The notes under the pieces are model-generated. The model did not search any database. It had not been told where the DNA came from and worked only from the letters and a program-made list of their open reading frames with translations. DNA of 64,000 nt from Luteibacter sp. 9135. Lineage in GTDB: Bacteria; Pseudomonadota; Gammaproteobacteria; Xanthomonadales; Rhodanobacteraceae. The translations under genes and the position numbers were made by a program. Within the stretch, counting starts at the first letter, position 1. Every line of letters starts with the position of its first letter. Positions 51,841 to 60,981 of this stretch are shown here, piece after piece. Location of the stretch: positions 3,031,501 to 3,095,500 of the forward strand of contig NZ_JQNB01000001.1 in assembly GCF_000745005.1 (NCBI RefSeq), read 5' to 3'.

Positions 51841-54642
51841 GTGGGTATCGATAAGGGTTATAACAAGAAGTACCTGGCGCTGGCCGTATGTGCCGTGTTG
51901 TCCAGCAGCGTGTTCGCACAGGATGCCGCGCCGGCTGCCACGCCGCCGGCCAAACCGGCCGCCACGGATGCGAAGGGCGCGCCGGCCAAGCCGGACAAGG
52001 CCGTTCAGATGAAGGCGTTGAGTGTGGTGGCCAACCGCTACGACGCCACCGACATGCGGATGGACGCCATCAATACGGTGGATGTGTTGTCCGCCGCCGA
52101 CCTGCAGCGCACCGCGGTGCATAACGTCGCCGAGGCGCTGGGTCTGATGTCCGGCGTCAACGTGACCACCACGGGCTCCGGCTATTTCGGTGGCATCGAC
52201 GGTGCGGCTCGGGGCGAAGGCATGTTCACCTCGGTGCGCGGCCTGCCTTCGGAATACAACGTCAACCTGGTCAACGGCAGTAACGTCGCCCAAGGCATGC
52301 CATACAGCCGCAGCGTCCAGCTGAGCCTGCTGCCGCCCACGGGCCTGCAGACCATCGTGCTCAACAAGACCTCCACGGCCGACATGGACGGCGATGCCAT
52401 CGGCGGCACCATCGACTTCCGCACGCCCAGCGCGTTCGACTACAAGAAGGATTTCAGCGGCAGCGTCACTGCCAGCGGTCGTGTGGAAAGCCGTGCGCGC
52501 GATTACGGCGGTAGCGGCCTGGGCAGCGGTCTGGCCGGTGAACTGCAGGGCAAGTTCGGTGAGCGCAAGCAGTTCGGCATCTATGTCAGCGGCTACTACG
52601 ACTACCGCAACATCGCCAACAGCGAGATCGGCGCTGCGGAAAGCGCGTCCAATGACGGCTCGTGGGCATTCCTGCATGCCACGGCGACCGGTGCCAGCGC
52701 TCCCGGGTACGACCCGGCGCGCAACCTCACCAGCCTGGGCACCAACGTGGGTATCGCTTCGGGCTTCGAGCGCCGCTACGGCGGCAACATATCGTTCGAC
52801 TGGTACGTGGACCCGTCGCTCATGGCCTATGCGCGCATGACCTATGCCTACGCGCTGACCGAACAGAACACCACCTACAGCCAGTTGCTGCCGCAGAACG
52901 TCACCTATGTGCCGTCGGCCACGGCGGGCGAATACACGCCGAATATCGGGCGGATCGCCAACCGTTTCTGGTTCGAAACCAACCCGGAGCGGGCGGACCT
53001 GGCGACCATCCAGCTGGGTGCGGACAAGACCGCGGGCGGCTGGACCATCTCGCCCAACGTCTTCTGGAGCATCGGTCGCAACGACCGCCCCGCACACGTC
53101 GAGATCGACGGCCGCGAGGACAAGTACTCGCAGGACAACTTCGCCTACAACCGCAGTTCGCTGCTGCGGTACGGCGGCAACGGTTTCCCGTATCCGGTGC
53201 TGACGCCGGGCCTGCTGAACTCCGTGAACAACCTGCAGAACATGTATGCGAACGACTATGGCGAGGTGACCGACATCCGCTCCGGACAGAAGCGTGGCGG
53301 TGCCAAGCTGGACCTGCGCTACGATTTCGACGGCGGTTCGCTGCAGTCGATCAAGTTCGGCGTGAAGTACAGCGACAGCGCGCGCGAGTTCACCAACCGC
53401 GACTATTCCACCGGCGGCATCAACGACGGCACCACCACGCTGGACGACCTGGGTATCATCAAGGGGTATTACAACCAGATATTCCCGGGTAAGTTCGCCT
53501 GGCGCACGCCCAACGTGAGTCGCGCGGCCGTGGCGGCGCTGATCGACGGGCACGTGCAGCCCTCGGACCTGGACACCTGCAGCCAGCTTGACTTCAACAA
53601 CTACAACTGCGACACGATGCGCGGTACGGAGGCGGTCACCGCGGCGTACGGCATGGCGACCTTCCAGAACGGCCCGTGGGAAGTCATCCCCGGTGTCCGC
53701 TTCGAACACACGTCCATCCGCAACACCTTCTGGACGACGCCGCAGGATGCGGACGGCAACGAGCAGCCCGGCTTCTTTTCCAACAACCGCACGGTGTACA
53801 ACGAGCCGCTGGGCAGCCTGTTCGTCAACTTCCGCCCGGATGGCAACATCGTCTACCGCGGTGCGATCTGGCAGAGCTATACGCGTCCGGCGTTCGTCCA
53901 GCTGGGCGGCGGCTCGCAGATCAACGTGTCCGACGGTGTCACCACGATCACCAGCGGCAATCCCAACCTGAAGCCGATCAAGGCCACCAACGTGGACCTG
54001 GGCGCGGAGTGGACCACGCACAGCGGCGGTTACGTGTCGCTGTCCAGCTACTACAAGAAGCTGCGTGACTACATCTACGACAGCGGCGGCGGCCAGGCCA
54101 ATCCGAACACGTCCGGGGTGGGCACGGTGCTGACCAAGACGCCCACGAACGGCGGCGACGGGCATGTCTACGGCCTGGAGGCCACCTACCGGCAGAAGTT
54201 CCAGTTCCTGCCGGAGCCGTTCGACGGCCTGGGCTTCAGCGTCAACGCGACGCGGCAGAACTCCAAGGTGGACCTGGGTCGCGAGGGCTTCGGCAACGAG
54301 CGCCTGCAGTCGGCACCGCAGCGCATGGCCAATGCGGAACTGTTCTACGAGAAGGGCGGTTTCTCGCTCAACCTCAGCTACCACTACACCGGTTCGTACC
54401 TGTCCACGTATGACTACCTCAACCAGGGTGCGCCGTGGGACGACCTGTGGATCCGTCCGATCCGTCGCGTCGACCTGCATGCCGGTTACCTGCTGTCCAA
54501 CGGGCTGCAGTTCGACCTGCAGGTCAGCAACCTTACCAAGCAGTACTCGTACTGGTCGCACATCGGACGCAACAGCCTGGCCAACTCGGATATCGTCAAT
54601 GCCGGCATGACCACCCTGTTCACCGTGAAGTATTCGTTCTGA
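51841..54642 (+). CDS. TonB-dependent receptor of the galactoside-utilisation operon
   Basis: 933 residues from a GTG at 51841, the only start that leaves a proper signal peptide (KKYLALAVCAVLSSSVFAQ). The upstream in-frame ATG would add 41 unlikely residues. The plug has HNVAEALGLMSGVNVTTT and FTSVRGLPSEYNVNLVNG. TADMDGDAIGGTIDFRTPSA is the signature of the Xanthomonas/Caulobacter family, and the barrel ends FTVKYSF. It should move the glycoside substrate across the outer membrane. The beta-galactosidase gene starts two bases after its stop. Confidence 0.92.
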   Translation: MGIDKGYNKKYLALAVCAVLSSSVFAQDAAPAATPPAKPAATDAKGAPAKPDKAVQMKALSVVANRYDATDMRMDAINTVDVLSAADLQRTAVHNVAEALGLMSGVNVTTTGSGYFGGIDGAARGEGMFTSVRGLPSEYNVNLVNGSNVAQGMPYSRSVQLSLLPPTGLQTIVLNKTSTADMDGDAIGGTIDFRTPSAFDYKKDFSGSVTASGRVESRARDYGGSGLGSGLAGELQGKFGERKQFGIYVSGYYDYRNIANSEIGAAESASNDGSWAFLHATATGASAPGYDPARNLTSLGTNVGIASGFERRYGGNISFDWYVDPSLMAYARMTYAYALTEQNTTYSQLLPQNVTYVPSATAGEYTPNIGRIANRFWFETNPERADLATIQLGADKTAGGWTISPNVFWSIGRNDRPAHVEIDGREDKYSQDNFAYNRSSLLRYGGNGFPYPVLTPGLLNSVNNLQNMYANDYGEVTDIRSGQKRGGAKLDLRYDFDGGSLQSIKFGVKYSDSAREFTNRDYSTGGINDGTTTLDDLGIIKGYYNQIFPGKFAWRTPNVSRAAVAALIDGHVQPSDLDTCSQLDFNNYNCDTMRGTEAVTAAYGMATFQNGPWEVIPGVRFEHTSIRNTFWTTPQDADGNEQPGFFSNNRTVYNEPLGSLFVNFRPDGNIVYRGAIWQSYTRPAFVQLGGGSQINVSDGVTTITSGNPNLKPIKATNVDLGAEWTTHSGGYVSLSSYYKKLRDYIYDSGGGQANPNTSGVGTVLTKTPTNGGDGHVYGLEATYRQKFQFLPEPFDGLGFSVNATRQNSKVDLGREGFGNERLQSAPQRMANAELFYEKGGFSLNLSYHYTGSYLSTYDYLNQGAPWDDLWIRPIRRVDLHAGYLLSNGLQFDLQVSNLTKQYSYWSHIGRNSLANSDIVNAGMTTLFTVKYSF

Positions 54643-54644
54643 GC

Positions 54645-56552
54645 ATGCAGCGTCGCCAGTTCCTCGCGTTGTCGCTGCTCACTCCCCTGGCGTTCGCCGG
54701 GCGCGGGTGGGCGGCGTCGACCGGCGGCCCGGTGCCGGCGGTCGCGCCGGACGGCAAACCGCACGCGTTCGGTTTCGGTCATCGCCAGTTCCTGCTGGAC
54801 GGCCGGCCGTTCCGCGTGCACAGCGGCGAGATGCATCCCGCACGCGTCGCCCGCGAGCACTGGCGACACCGGATTCGGATGGCGCGGGCGATGGGCCTGA
54901 ACACGGTGGCCCTCTACGTAATGTGGAACCACCACGAGCGCGAGCCGGGCGTGTTCGACTTCAGCAGCGACAATCGGGATATCGTCGCCTTCATCCGCTT
55001 GTGCGCGGAGGAGGGCATGTGGGTGTATCTGCGCCCCGGCCCGTATATCTGCGGGGAATGGACCAACGGCGGCCTGCCGGCCTGGCTGTTGCGCGACCCG
55101 GACACGCGCCTGCGCACTCGCGACGATCCGCGTTACATGACCGCGGTGCGCCGCTACATCGCTGCGCTGGCACCGCGGATCGCGCCGCTGATGGCAGGTG
55201 CGGGCGGCCCGGTGCTCATGCTGCAGATCGAGAACGAATATGCGATGTTTGCCGATGATGTCGGCTATCTGGATGCTTTGCGCAACCTGTGGCGCGAGCA
55301 CGGTATCGACGGGCCGTTTTCCGTCTCGGACGGCTGGAAGGACCTGCAACGTCGCAAGGCCTATCCGGAAGGCGCCGCGCTGGGCCTGGACGGTGCCGAC
55401 GTGGCCGAGCTGGTGAAGGGCAGGGGCTTTGCCGGCGAATCGCCGGTGTGGCTCGGCGAGGGATATCCGGGCTGGCTGACCCATTGGGGCGAGCCGGGCT
55501 TCGCCACGAAGGACCTGGTGGAGCCGTTGCGCCGGGTGATGCAGGCGGGCTATTCATTCAATCTCTATGTCGTCCACGGCGGCAGCAATTTCGGACTCAC
55601 CGCGGGGTCCAACGCGGAAGACGACGGGTCGCAGTTCCAGCCCGTCATCACCAGCTACGACTACGGCGCGCCGATCGACGAGCGCGGCGCCGCTACGTCG
55701 CAGTACCACCGCCTGCGTGAGGTGATCCGGCAGGCGACGAAGGTCGAGCCGCCAGCGTTGCCGCCCGCGCCACCCGCAGCCACCTTCGCCACGGTCATCG
55801 CGCAGCCGTTCGCCTCGTTGTGGGACAACCTGCCGGGCGAGGGAGTGACCCTGCCGTCCCCCGGCCCGAACGAGATCCTGTTCGGGCAGGACCAGGGCCT
55901 GGTGGTGTATCGCAAGCGCATCGCGCCCGCGGGCGTGCTGCGGCTGGAAAACGTGCGCGACTATGCGGTGGTGCACGTGGAGGGACGCGAGGCGGGCGTG
56001 GTGTCGCGCGTGGTGCATGCCTCGCTGAACGCGAGGCCCGACGTGACCTTGCCGGCGGTGCCTCCTGCCGGCGGCGTGCTGGAGATCCTCGTCGATACCT
56101 TCGGTCACATCAATTTCGGCCCGCGACTGGGCGACCACAAGGGACTGATCGGTCCGGTTTCGCTGGACGGTGCGCCCGTGCACGACGTGCAGGCCTGGCC
56201 GCTGCCGCTGGACGATGCCTGGTTGCGCGGCCTGCGGCCGTTGCAGTCGCCGCCGCGGCGGGGCGGGGTGTTCTTCAAGGCCACCGTGCAGGTCGATGCT
56301 CCCGGTGATGTGTATATCGACGTGACCAGCTGGGCCAAGGGCTATCTCTGGGTCAACGGGCACCTGCTCGGGCGGTACTGGAACATCGGGCCGCAACAGC
56401 GGCTGTTCTGCCCGGGGCCGTGGTTGAACGCCGGGGCGAACGAAGTGCTGCTGCTGGACCTGCACCGGACGGAAGGCGCCGCCGTGGCCGCGGCGACCTC
56501 GCTGGCCGCGACGGCGGCCCTCACGCAGTCGCCCGCCGGGAGCACGGCATGA
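54645..56552 (+). CDS. GH35 beta-galactosidase, exported
   Basis: 635 residues. The N-terminus QRRQFLALSLLTPLAFAGRG carries a twin-arginine-like signal. The GH35 TIM barrel has HSGEMHPARVAREHWRHRI, YVMWNHHEREPGVFDF and RPGPYICGEW. The acid/base Glu is in LMLQIENEYAMF and the nucleophile Glu probably in WLGEGYPGWLTHWGE. C-terminal beta domains include KGYLWVNGHLLGRYWNIGPQ, the galactose-binding-like fold of the family. It removes terminal beta-galactose outside the inner membrane. Two bases after the TonB receptor stop and four bases overlapping the permease. Confidence 0.92.
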   Translation: MQRRQFLALSLLTPLAFAGRGWAASTGGPVPAVAPDGKPHAFGFGHRQFLLDGRPFRVHSGEMHPARVAREHWRHRIRMARAMGLNTVALYVMWNHHEREPGVFDFSSDNRDIVAFIRLCAEEGMWVYLRPGPYICGEWTNGGLPAWLLRDPDTRLRTRDDPRYMTAVRRYIAALAPRIAPLMAGAGGPVLMLQIENEYAMFADDVGYLDALRNLWREHGIDGPFSVSDGWKDLQRRKAYPEGAALGLDGADVAELVKGRGFAGESPVWLGEGYPGWLTHWGEPGFATKDLVEPLRRVMQAGYSFNLYVVHGGSNFGLTAGSNAEDDGSQFQPVITSYDYGAPIDERGAATSQYHRLREVIRQATKVEPPALPPAPPAATFATVIAQPFASLWDNLPGEGVTLPSPGPNEILFGQDQGLVVYRKRIAPAGVLRLENVRDYAVVHVEGREAGVVSRVVHASLNARPDVTLPAVPPAGGVLEILVDTFGHINFGPRLGDHKGLIGPVSLDGAPVHDVQAWPLPLDDAWLRGLRPLQSPPRRGGVFFKATVQVDAPGDVYIDVTSWAKGYLWVNGHLLGRYWNIGPQQRLFCPGPWLNAGANEVLLLDLHRTEGAAVAAATSLAATAALTQSPAGSTA

Positions 56553-57934
56553 GCGCCGTCGGGCGTCTGCGCACGCCGGCAAGCGGCAGCCCCGCCGACG
56601 CGACGGGCGTGCCGCCGCGCGCGATCGGATTCTGGGGCGGCCTGTCGGCCAACGTGCTGAACATGATCGGGATCGGGCCGTTCGTGACGATTCCCCTGGC
56701 GTTGTCCGCGCTGGCCGGGCCATCGGTGCTGCTGGGCTGGATCGCCGGTGCGTTGCTGTGCCTGTGCGACGGGCTGGTCTGGGCTGAGCTGGGTTCCACC
56801 ATTCCCGAGTCCGGCGGCCCCTACCACTACCTGCGCGAGGCCTATGGGCGCGACAAGGCCGGGCGCCTGTTCGGGTTCCTGTACCTCTGGCAGACCCTGC
56901 TCACGGCGCCGTTGTCGATCGGCTCGGCGGCGGTGGGCTTCGCACAATACGTGGGTTTCCTGATCCCGTCGCTGGGCGACACGGGCCGCGCGCTGATCGC
57001 CGCGGGGTTGTGCCTGGTCAACACCGCGGTGCTTTACCGGCGGGTCGGGCAGATCCAGCGGCTGTCGGTGTTCGTCAGCGCCATCGTGGTTGCGGCCTGC
57101 GCCTGGATCGTCTTCAGCGGCATCACCCATTTCGACATGGCGGTGGCCCGCGGTTTCTTCGAAACGAAGATGCCCTCGTCGCACGGCTTCTGGCTGGGGC
57201 TGGGCGCCGTGTCGCTGATCGCCGTCTACGATTACGGTGGCTACAACAACGTCTGCATGCTCGGCGGCGAAGTCAGGAATCCGCGGCGCACCATCCCCAT
57301 GGCGGTGCTGGTCTCCATTCCGCTGGTGGCGGTGCTCTACATGGGCCTCAACCTGAGCATCCTGGGCGTGTTGCCCTGGGCGCAGGCAGCGCATTCCAAG
57401 GCGGTCGTCGCCGACTTCATGCAGGCGATCCACGGGCATACCGGGGGCACGCTGGCGGTGCTGCTGATCCTGCTGGCCAGTTGGGGCTCCGCGCTGGTGG
57501 TGCTGCTGGGGTACTCGCGTGTGCCGTATGCGGCCGCGGCCGATGGCCAGTTCTTTCCCGTGTTCGCGCGGCTGCATCCGCGCGGGGGTTTTCCCACGGT
57601 GTCGCTACTGTTCGTCGGCGCCACCTCGGCCGCAGCGTGTTTCCTCTCGCTGGAGCACCTGATCGCCACGTTGATGGTGACGCAGATCCTGTTCCAGTAC
57701 ATCGCGCAATGCTTCGCCGTGGTCGCCCTGCGGCGCCGGCGTGCCGCGCCGGATGTGTTCCGCATGCCGTTGTATCCGTTGCCGCTGGTGATCAGCGTCG
57801 TCGGCTGGCTGTACCTGGTGGCGACGGCGGAAACCTCGTCGATCGTGGCCGCCGTGGTGGCGGTGTTCGCCGGCACCCTTCTTTTCCTGTGGCAAGCACG
57901 GAGGACACAGACGTGGCCCTTTCTCCCTCGCTGA
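56549..57934 (+). CDS. APC-superfamily permease
   Basis: 461 residues with about 12 membrane segments. The first holds NVLNMIGIGPFVTIPLAL, the conserved unwound GxG-type helix, and ESGGPYHYLREAYGR follows, typical of amino acid-polyamine transporters. LGGEVRNPRRTIPMAVL is the helix 6-8 loop of the family. Members normally carry amino acids or amines, so its place inside a glycoside operon is unexpected; it may carry an amino sugar or amino-acid glycoside. The ATG overlaps the GH35 stop (ATGA). Confidence 0.88.
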   Translation: MSAVGRLRTPASGSPADATGVPPRAIGFWGGLSANVLNMIGIGPFVTIPLALSALAGPSVLLGWIAGALLCLCDGLVWAELGSTIPESGGPYHYLREAYGRDKAGRLFGFLYLWQTLLTAPLSIGSAAVGFAQYVGFLIPSLGDTGRALIAAGLCLVNTAVLYRRVGQIQRLSVFVSAIVVAACAWIVFSGITHFDMAVARGFFETKMPSSHGFWLGLGAVSLIAVYDYGGYNNVCMLGGEVRNPRRTIPMAVLVSIPLVAVLYMGLNLSILGVLPWAQAAHSKAVVADFMQAIHGHTGGTLAVLLILLASWGSALVVLLGYSRVPYAAAADGQFFPVFARLHPRGGFPTVSLLFVGATSAAACFLSLEHLIATLMVTQILFQYIAQCFAVVALRRRRAAPDVFRMPLYPLPLVISVVGWLYLVATAETSSIVAAVVAVFAGTLLFLWQARRTQTWPFLPR

Positions 57935-58860
57935 AATCGTGGGACGTGGCCGTGGTCGGCGAGATCTACGCCGATCATGTGTTCAGCGGCTTTCCCGCGT
58001 GGCCCGGTCCCGGCGAAGAGGTGATCGCGCAGCACTACGTGCGTGAGCTCGGCGGCGGCACGGTCAACACGGCCTGCGCGCTGTCGCGCCTGGGTCGCCG
58101 CGTGCGCCTGGTCGGCGTGATCGGCGAGGCCGACCTCGACTGGTTCGAGGGTCGCCTGGCCGAGTTCGGCGTCGGCATGGATGGTATCCGCCTGGGCAGC
58201 GACGGCACCGGGATCACGGTCAGCGTCTCCACCGTTGAAGACCGTTCGTTCTTCACCTACCCGGGCGTGAACCGCGCACTGCCCGAACTGCTGGCCACGG
58301 CCGAGATCGTCGCCGACCTGGCCACGGCACGGCACGTGCATTTCGCCATGCCGTTGCCGCGCGACCTCGCCTCCACCCTGCTTCCGCTGTTGCGTCAGGC
58401 CGGCTGCACCACGTCGCTTGACGTCGGCTACAGCCCGGACTGGCTGCGCGACCCGGCCAACCACGCCAGCTGCCGCGACGTCGACCTGTTCCTGCCCAAC
58501 GAGAAAGAGGCCGCGCTGGTGGCCGGCAGCGCTGCCCCCTCGGCCTACGAGGCCTGGTGCGCGTCGGTCGGCATCGGCCTGGCCGTCATGAAGCAGGGCG
58601 CCCAGGGTGCGTGGATCGCCGATGCGCGCGGCCTGCGCCGCGTACCGGCGCCGCGCATCGTGGCGGTCGATTCCACCGGCGCGGGCGATGCCTTCGACGC
58701 TGGCGTGATCGACGGCCTGCTCGATAACGAACCCATCGACGGCTGCGTCGAGCGTGGCTGCCTTTGCGGCGCCCTGTGCACGACCGCGCCCGGCGCCCTT
58801 GCATCGCTTCCCCATCCCACGCACTTGAGGACCCTCCGTGAGCAAACGTACGGATCGTAA
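57913..58860 (+). CDS. PfkB-family carbohydrate kinase
   Basis: 315 residues from a GTG with GGAGG eight bases upstream. GGGTVNTACALSRLG binds the sugar, and the C-terminal DSTGAGDAFDAG is the ribokinase-family ATP/anion-hole motif with the catalytic Asp. FLPNEKEAALV is also conserved. It phosphorylates a sugar or sugar derivative in the cytoplasm. It overlaps the permease by 22 bases and the GH4 gene by 23, which suggests it makes the 6-phosphate that a GH4 enzyme needs. Exact substrate unknown. Confidence 0.88.
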   Translation: MALSPSLKSWDVAVVGEIYADHVFSGFPAWPGPGEEVIAQHYVRELGGGTVNTACALSRLGRRVRLVGVIGEADLDWFEGRLAEFGVGMDGIRLGSDGTGITVSVSTVEDRSFFTYPGVNRALPELLATAEIVADLATARHVHFAMPLPRDLASTLLPLLRQAGCTTSLDVGYSPDWLRDPANHASCRDVDLFLPNEKEAALVAGSAAPSAYEAWCASVGIGLAVMKQGAQGAWIADARGLRRVPAPRIVAVDSTGAGDAFDAGVIDGLLDNEPIDGCVERGCLCGALCTTAPGALASLPHPTHLRTLREQTYGS

Positions 58861-60253
58861 GATCGCATTGATCGGAGGCGGCGGTGTCCGCTCTCCCCTG
58901 GTAGTGTTCGGCGTCAACGAGGCGGCCGAGGCACTCGGCGCGTCCGAGATGGTGCTGTACGACCCGGACCCCGCGCGCCTGCGCATCATGGTCGACCTGG
59001 GCAAGGCCGTGATCCGCCGGTTCGGTGGCGACCTGCGACTACGCGGCGCCACCTCGCTGGAAGACACCATCGAAGGCGCCGATTTCGTGCTCAACAGCAT
59101 CCGCATCGGCGGCATCGCCGGGCGCGCGGCGGACGAGCGCACGTCGATCGACCACGGTTATCCCGGCCAGGAAACCACCGGCCCCGCCGGCGTCGCCATG
59201 GCCCTGCGCACCATTCCCATCGCCATCGAACAGGCGCGGCTGGTGGAACGGCTGAGCCCCGAGGCGTGGCTGGTCAACTTCACCAACCCCGCGGGGCTCA
59301 TCACCCAGGCGGTGAGCGATCACAGCAAGGCGCGCATCGTCGGCATCTGCGACACGCCCACCGAGTTGTTCCACAACATCGCCCACGCCCTGGGCGAGCC
59401 TGCCGCGGACGTCGAGTGCGACTACGTCGGCCTCAACCACCTCGGCTGGGTGCGCGGCGTGCGCGTGCGCGGCGAAGAAGTGATCGACCGGCTGCTGGCC
59501 AGCGACGAACTGCTGCGCAAGCTGTACCTGGCGCCGCTGTTCGACTTCGACATGATCCGCACCCTGCGGCTGATCCCCACCGAATACCTGTTCTTCTACT
59601 ACGAGCGGCAGCGCGCGCTGGTCAACCAGCGCAAGCAGGGCGGCAGCCGCGGGGGTGAGATCCAGCGGCTCAACGACGAGTTGCTGTCCAGCCTCACCGC
59701 ACGCCTGGATGCCGGTGACGGCGACACGGCGGTGGATATCTACGCGGCCTACCTCAACCAGCGTTCCGGCTCGTACATGAAACTGGAAGCCGAGGGCGGC
59801 TCGGCGTTCGATCAGGGGGTGAGCCTGCAGGGCGACCCGTTCCGCGTCGCCACGGGCTACCACCGCATCGCCATCGACGTGATGAGCGCGCTGACAGGCG
59901 CCAGACCGGCGCGTATCGTCGTCAACACGCGCAACGGCGGTGCGCTGCCGGACCTGCCGGACAACGATATCGTCGAGATCGCCTCGGACATCTCGCTGGA
60001 TTCCATCGTGCCGCGTCCCATCGCGCCGCTGCCGGATGCGGTGAACGGCTTGGTGCGTTCGGTCAAGGCGTATGAGCGTGCGGCGATCGCGTCGGTGCTG
60101 GAAGATCGTCGCCTCGAGGCGCGCAAGGCCATGTTGATCCATCCGGCGATCGGCCAGTGGACTCCCTCGGGCGATCTGCTGGATGCCTTGCTGGGGCATG
60201 CGAACGAAGACGGCGAATGCCTGTGCCAGGGTCCGGTACATCGCCACGCGTAA
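58838..60253 (+). CDS. GH4 6-phospho-glycosidase (NAD/metal dependent)
   Basis: 471 residues from a GTG with GAGG seven bases upstream. The Rossmann start [16 protein letters not shown] is that of family GH4, which works by oxidation-elimination with NAD and Mn. The metal ligands are visible as Cys171 (GICDTPTEL) and His201 (GLNHLGWV); NFTNPAG and YYERQR follow. It is nearest to the 6-phospho-beta-glucosidases. No PTS gene is nearby, so the phosphate would have to come from the adjacent kinases. Confidence 0.9.
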   Translation: MSKRTDRKIALIGGGGVRSPLVVFGVNEAAEALGASEMVLYDPDPARLRIMVDLGKAVIRRFGGDLRLRGATSLEDTIEGADFVLNSIRIGGIAGRAADERTSIDHGYPGQETTGPAGVAMALRTIPIAIEQARLVERLSPEAWLVNFTNPAGLITQAVSDHSKARIVGICDTPTELFHNIAHALGEPAADVECDYVGLNHLGWVRGVRVRGEEVIDRLLASDELLRKLYLAPLFDFDMIRTLRLIPTEYLFFYYERQRALVNQRKQGGSRGGEIQRLNDELLSSLTARLDAGDGDTAVDIYAAYLNQRSGSYMKLEAEGGSAFDQGVSLQGDPFRVATGYHRIAIDVMSALTGARPARIVVNTRNGGALPDLPDNDIVEIASDISLDSIVPRPIAPLPDAVNGLVRSVKAYERAAIASVLEDRRLEARKAMLIHPAIGQWTPSGDLLDALLGHANEDGECLCQGPVHRHA

Positions 60254-60291
60254 GCCGCTTCATCTTGCGCACACACTTCCTTCATTAGCTT

Positions 60292-60954
60292 TTGTCGGAC
60301 TTATTCCACCGGCAGAAGCTCTTGATCGATTCCACAGCGATCGAACGCCTGGATGCACTCATGCAGGGCGGCGGTCGCCGCATCCTCGGTATCGCCGGCT
60401 TGCCGGGCGCGGGTAAGTCTACGCTCGTGGCGCAAATCCTCGAGCACGTCGGCCCGCATGCGGTCGGCGTGCCGATGGATGGTTTCCATCTGGCCAACGC
60501 GGAACTGGCCCGCCTTGATCGCGCGTCGCGCAAGGGCGCTCCCGATACCTTCGACGCCGCCGGTTACGTGGCGTTGCTGCGCCGACTGCGCGACCCGGTG
60601 CCGGGCGAGATCGTCTATGCGCCGGCCTTCCACCGAGAGATCGAAGAGCCGGTGGCCGGTGAGATCGCCGTGTCCGCCGATGCCCGGCTGATCGTCACCG
60701 AAGGCAACTACCTGCTGCTGGACGCGGATGGCTGGCAGGACGTGCACGGCCTGCTCGACGAGGTGTGGTTCGTCGACGTGGACGACGTCCAGCGCCGCGA
60801 GCAGCTGTTGCAGCGGCATATGCACTACGGGCGCACGCGGCAAGCCGCGCTCGACTGGATCGAACACACCGACGAACCCAACGGCCGCCGCATCGCGGCG
60901 ACGGCGGGGCGTGCGGATTTCAACGTGCGGGTCAGCCTCGATGCGACCGCATGA
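60292..60954 (+). CDS. P-loop kinase of the nucleoside/fructose kinase-like (PanK-related) family
   Basis: About 220 residues. The Walker A is GIAGLPGAGKSTL, with the substrate-side DGFHLANAEL, a central IVTEGNYLLL (Walker B-like) and the C-terminal RHMHYGRTRQAALDWIEHTD typical of the YggC/fructose-transport-kinase group. It phosphorylates a small sugar or nucleoside. The start is unclear: TTG 60292, TTG 60322 or ATG 60361, none with a good ribosome-binding site. It is 38 bases behind the GH4 gene and 27 before the sugar porter. Confidence 0.8.
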   Translation: MSDLFHRQKLLIDSTAIERLDALMQGGGRRILGIAGLPGAGKSTLVAQILEHVGPHAVGVPMDGFHLANAELARLDRASRKGAPDTFDAAGYVALLRRLRDPVPGEIVYAPAFHREIEEPVAGEIAVSADARLIVTEGNYLLLDADGWQDVHGLLDEVWFVDVDDVQRREQLLQRHMHYGRTRQAALDWIEHTDEPNGRRIAATAGRADFNVRVSLDATA

Positions 60955-60981
60955 CCTCGTTCTACGTGTAAGGAGACAGGC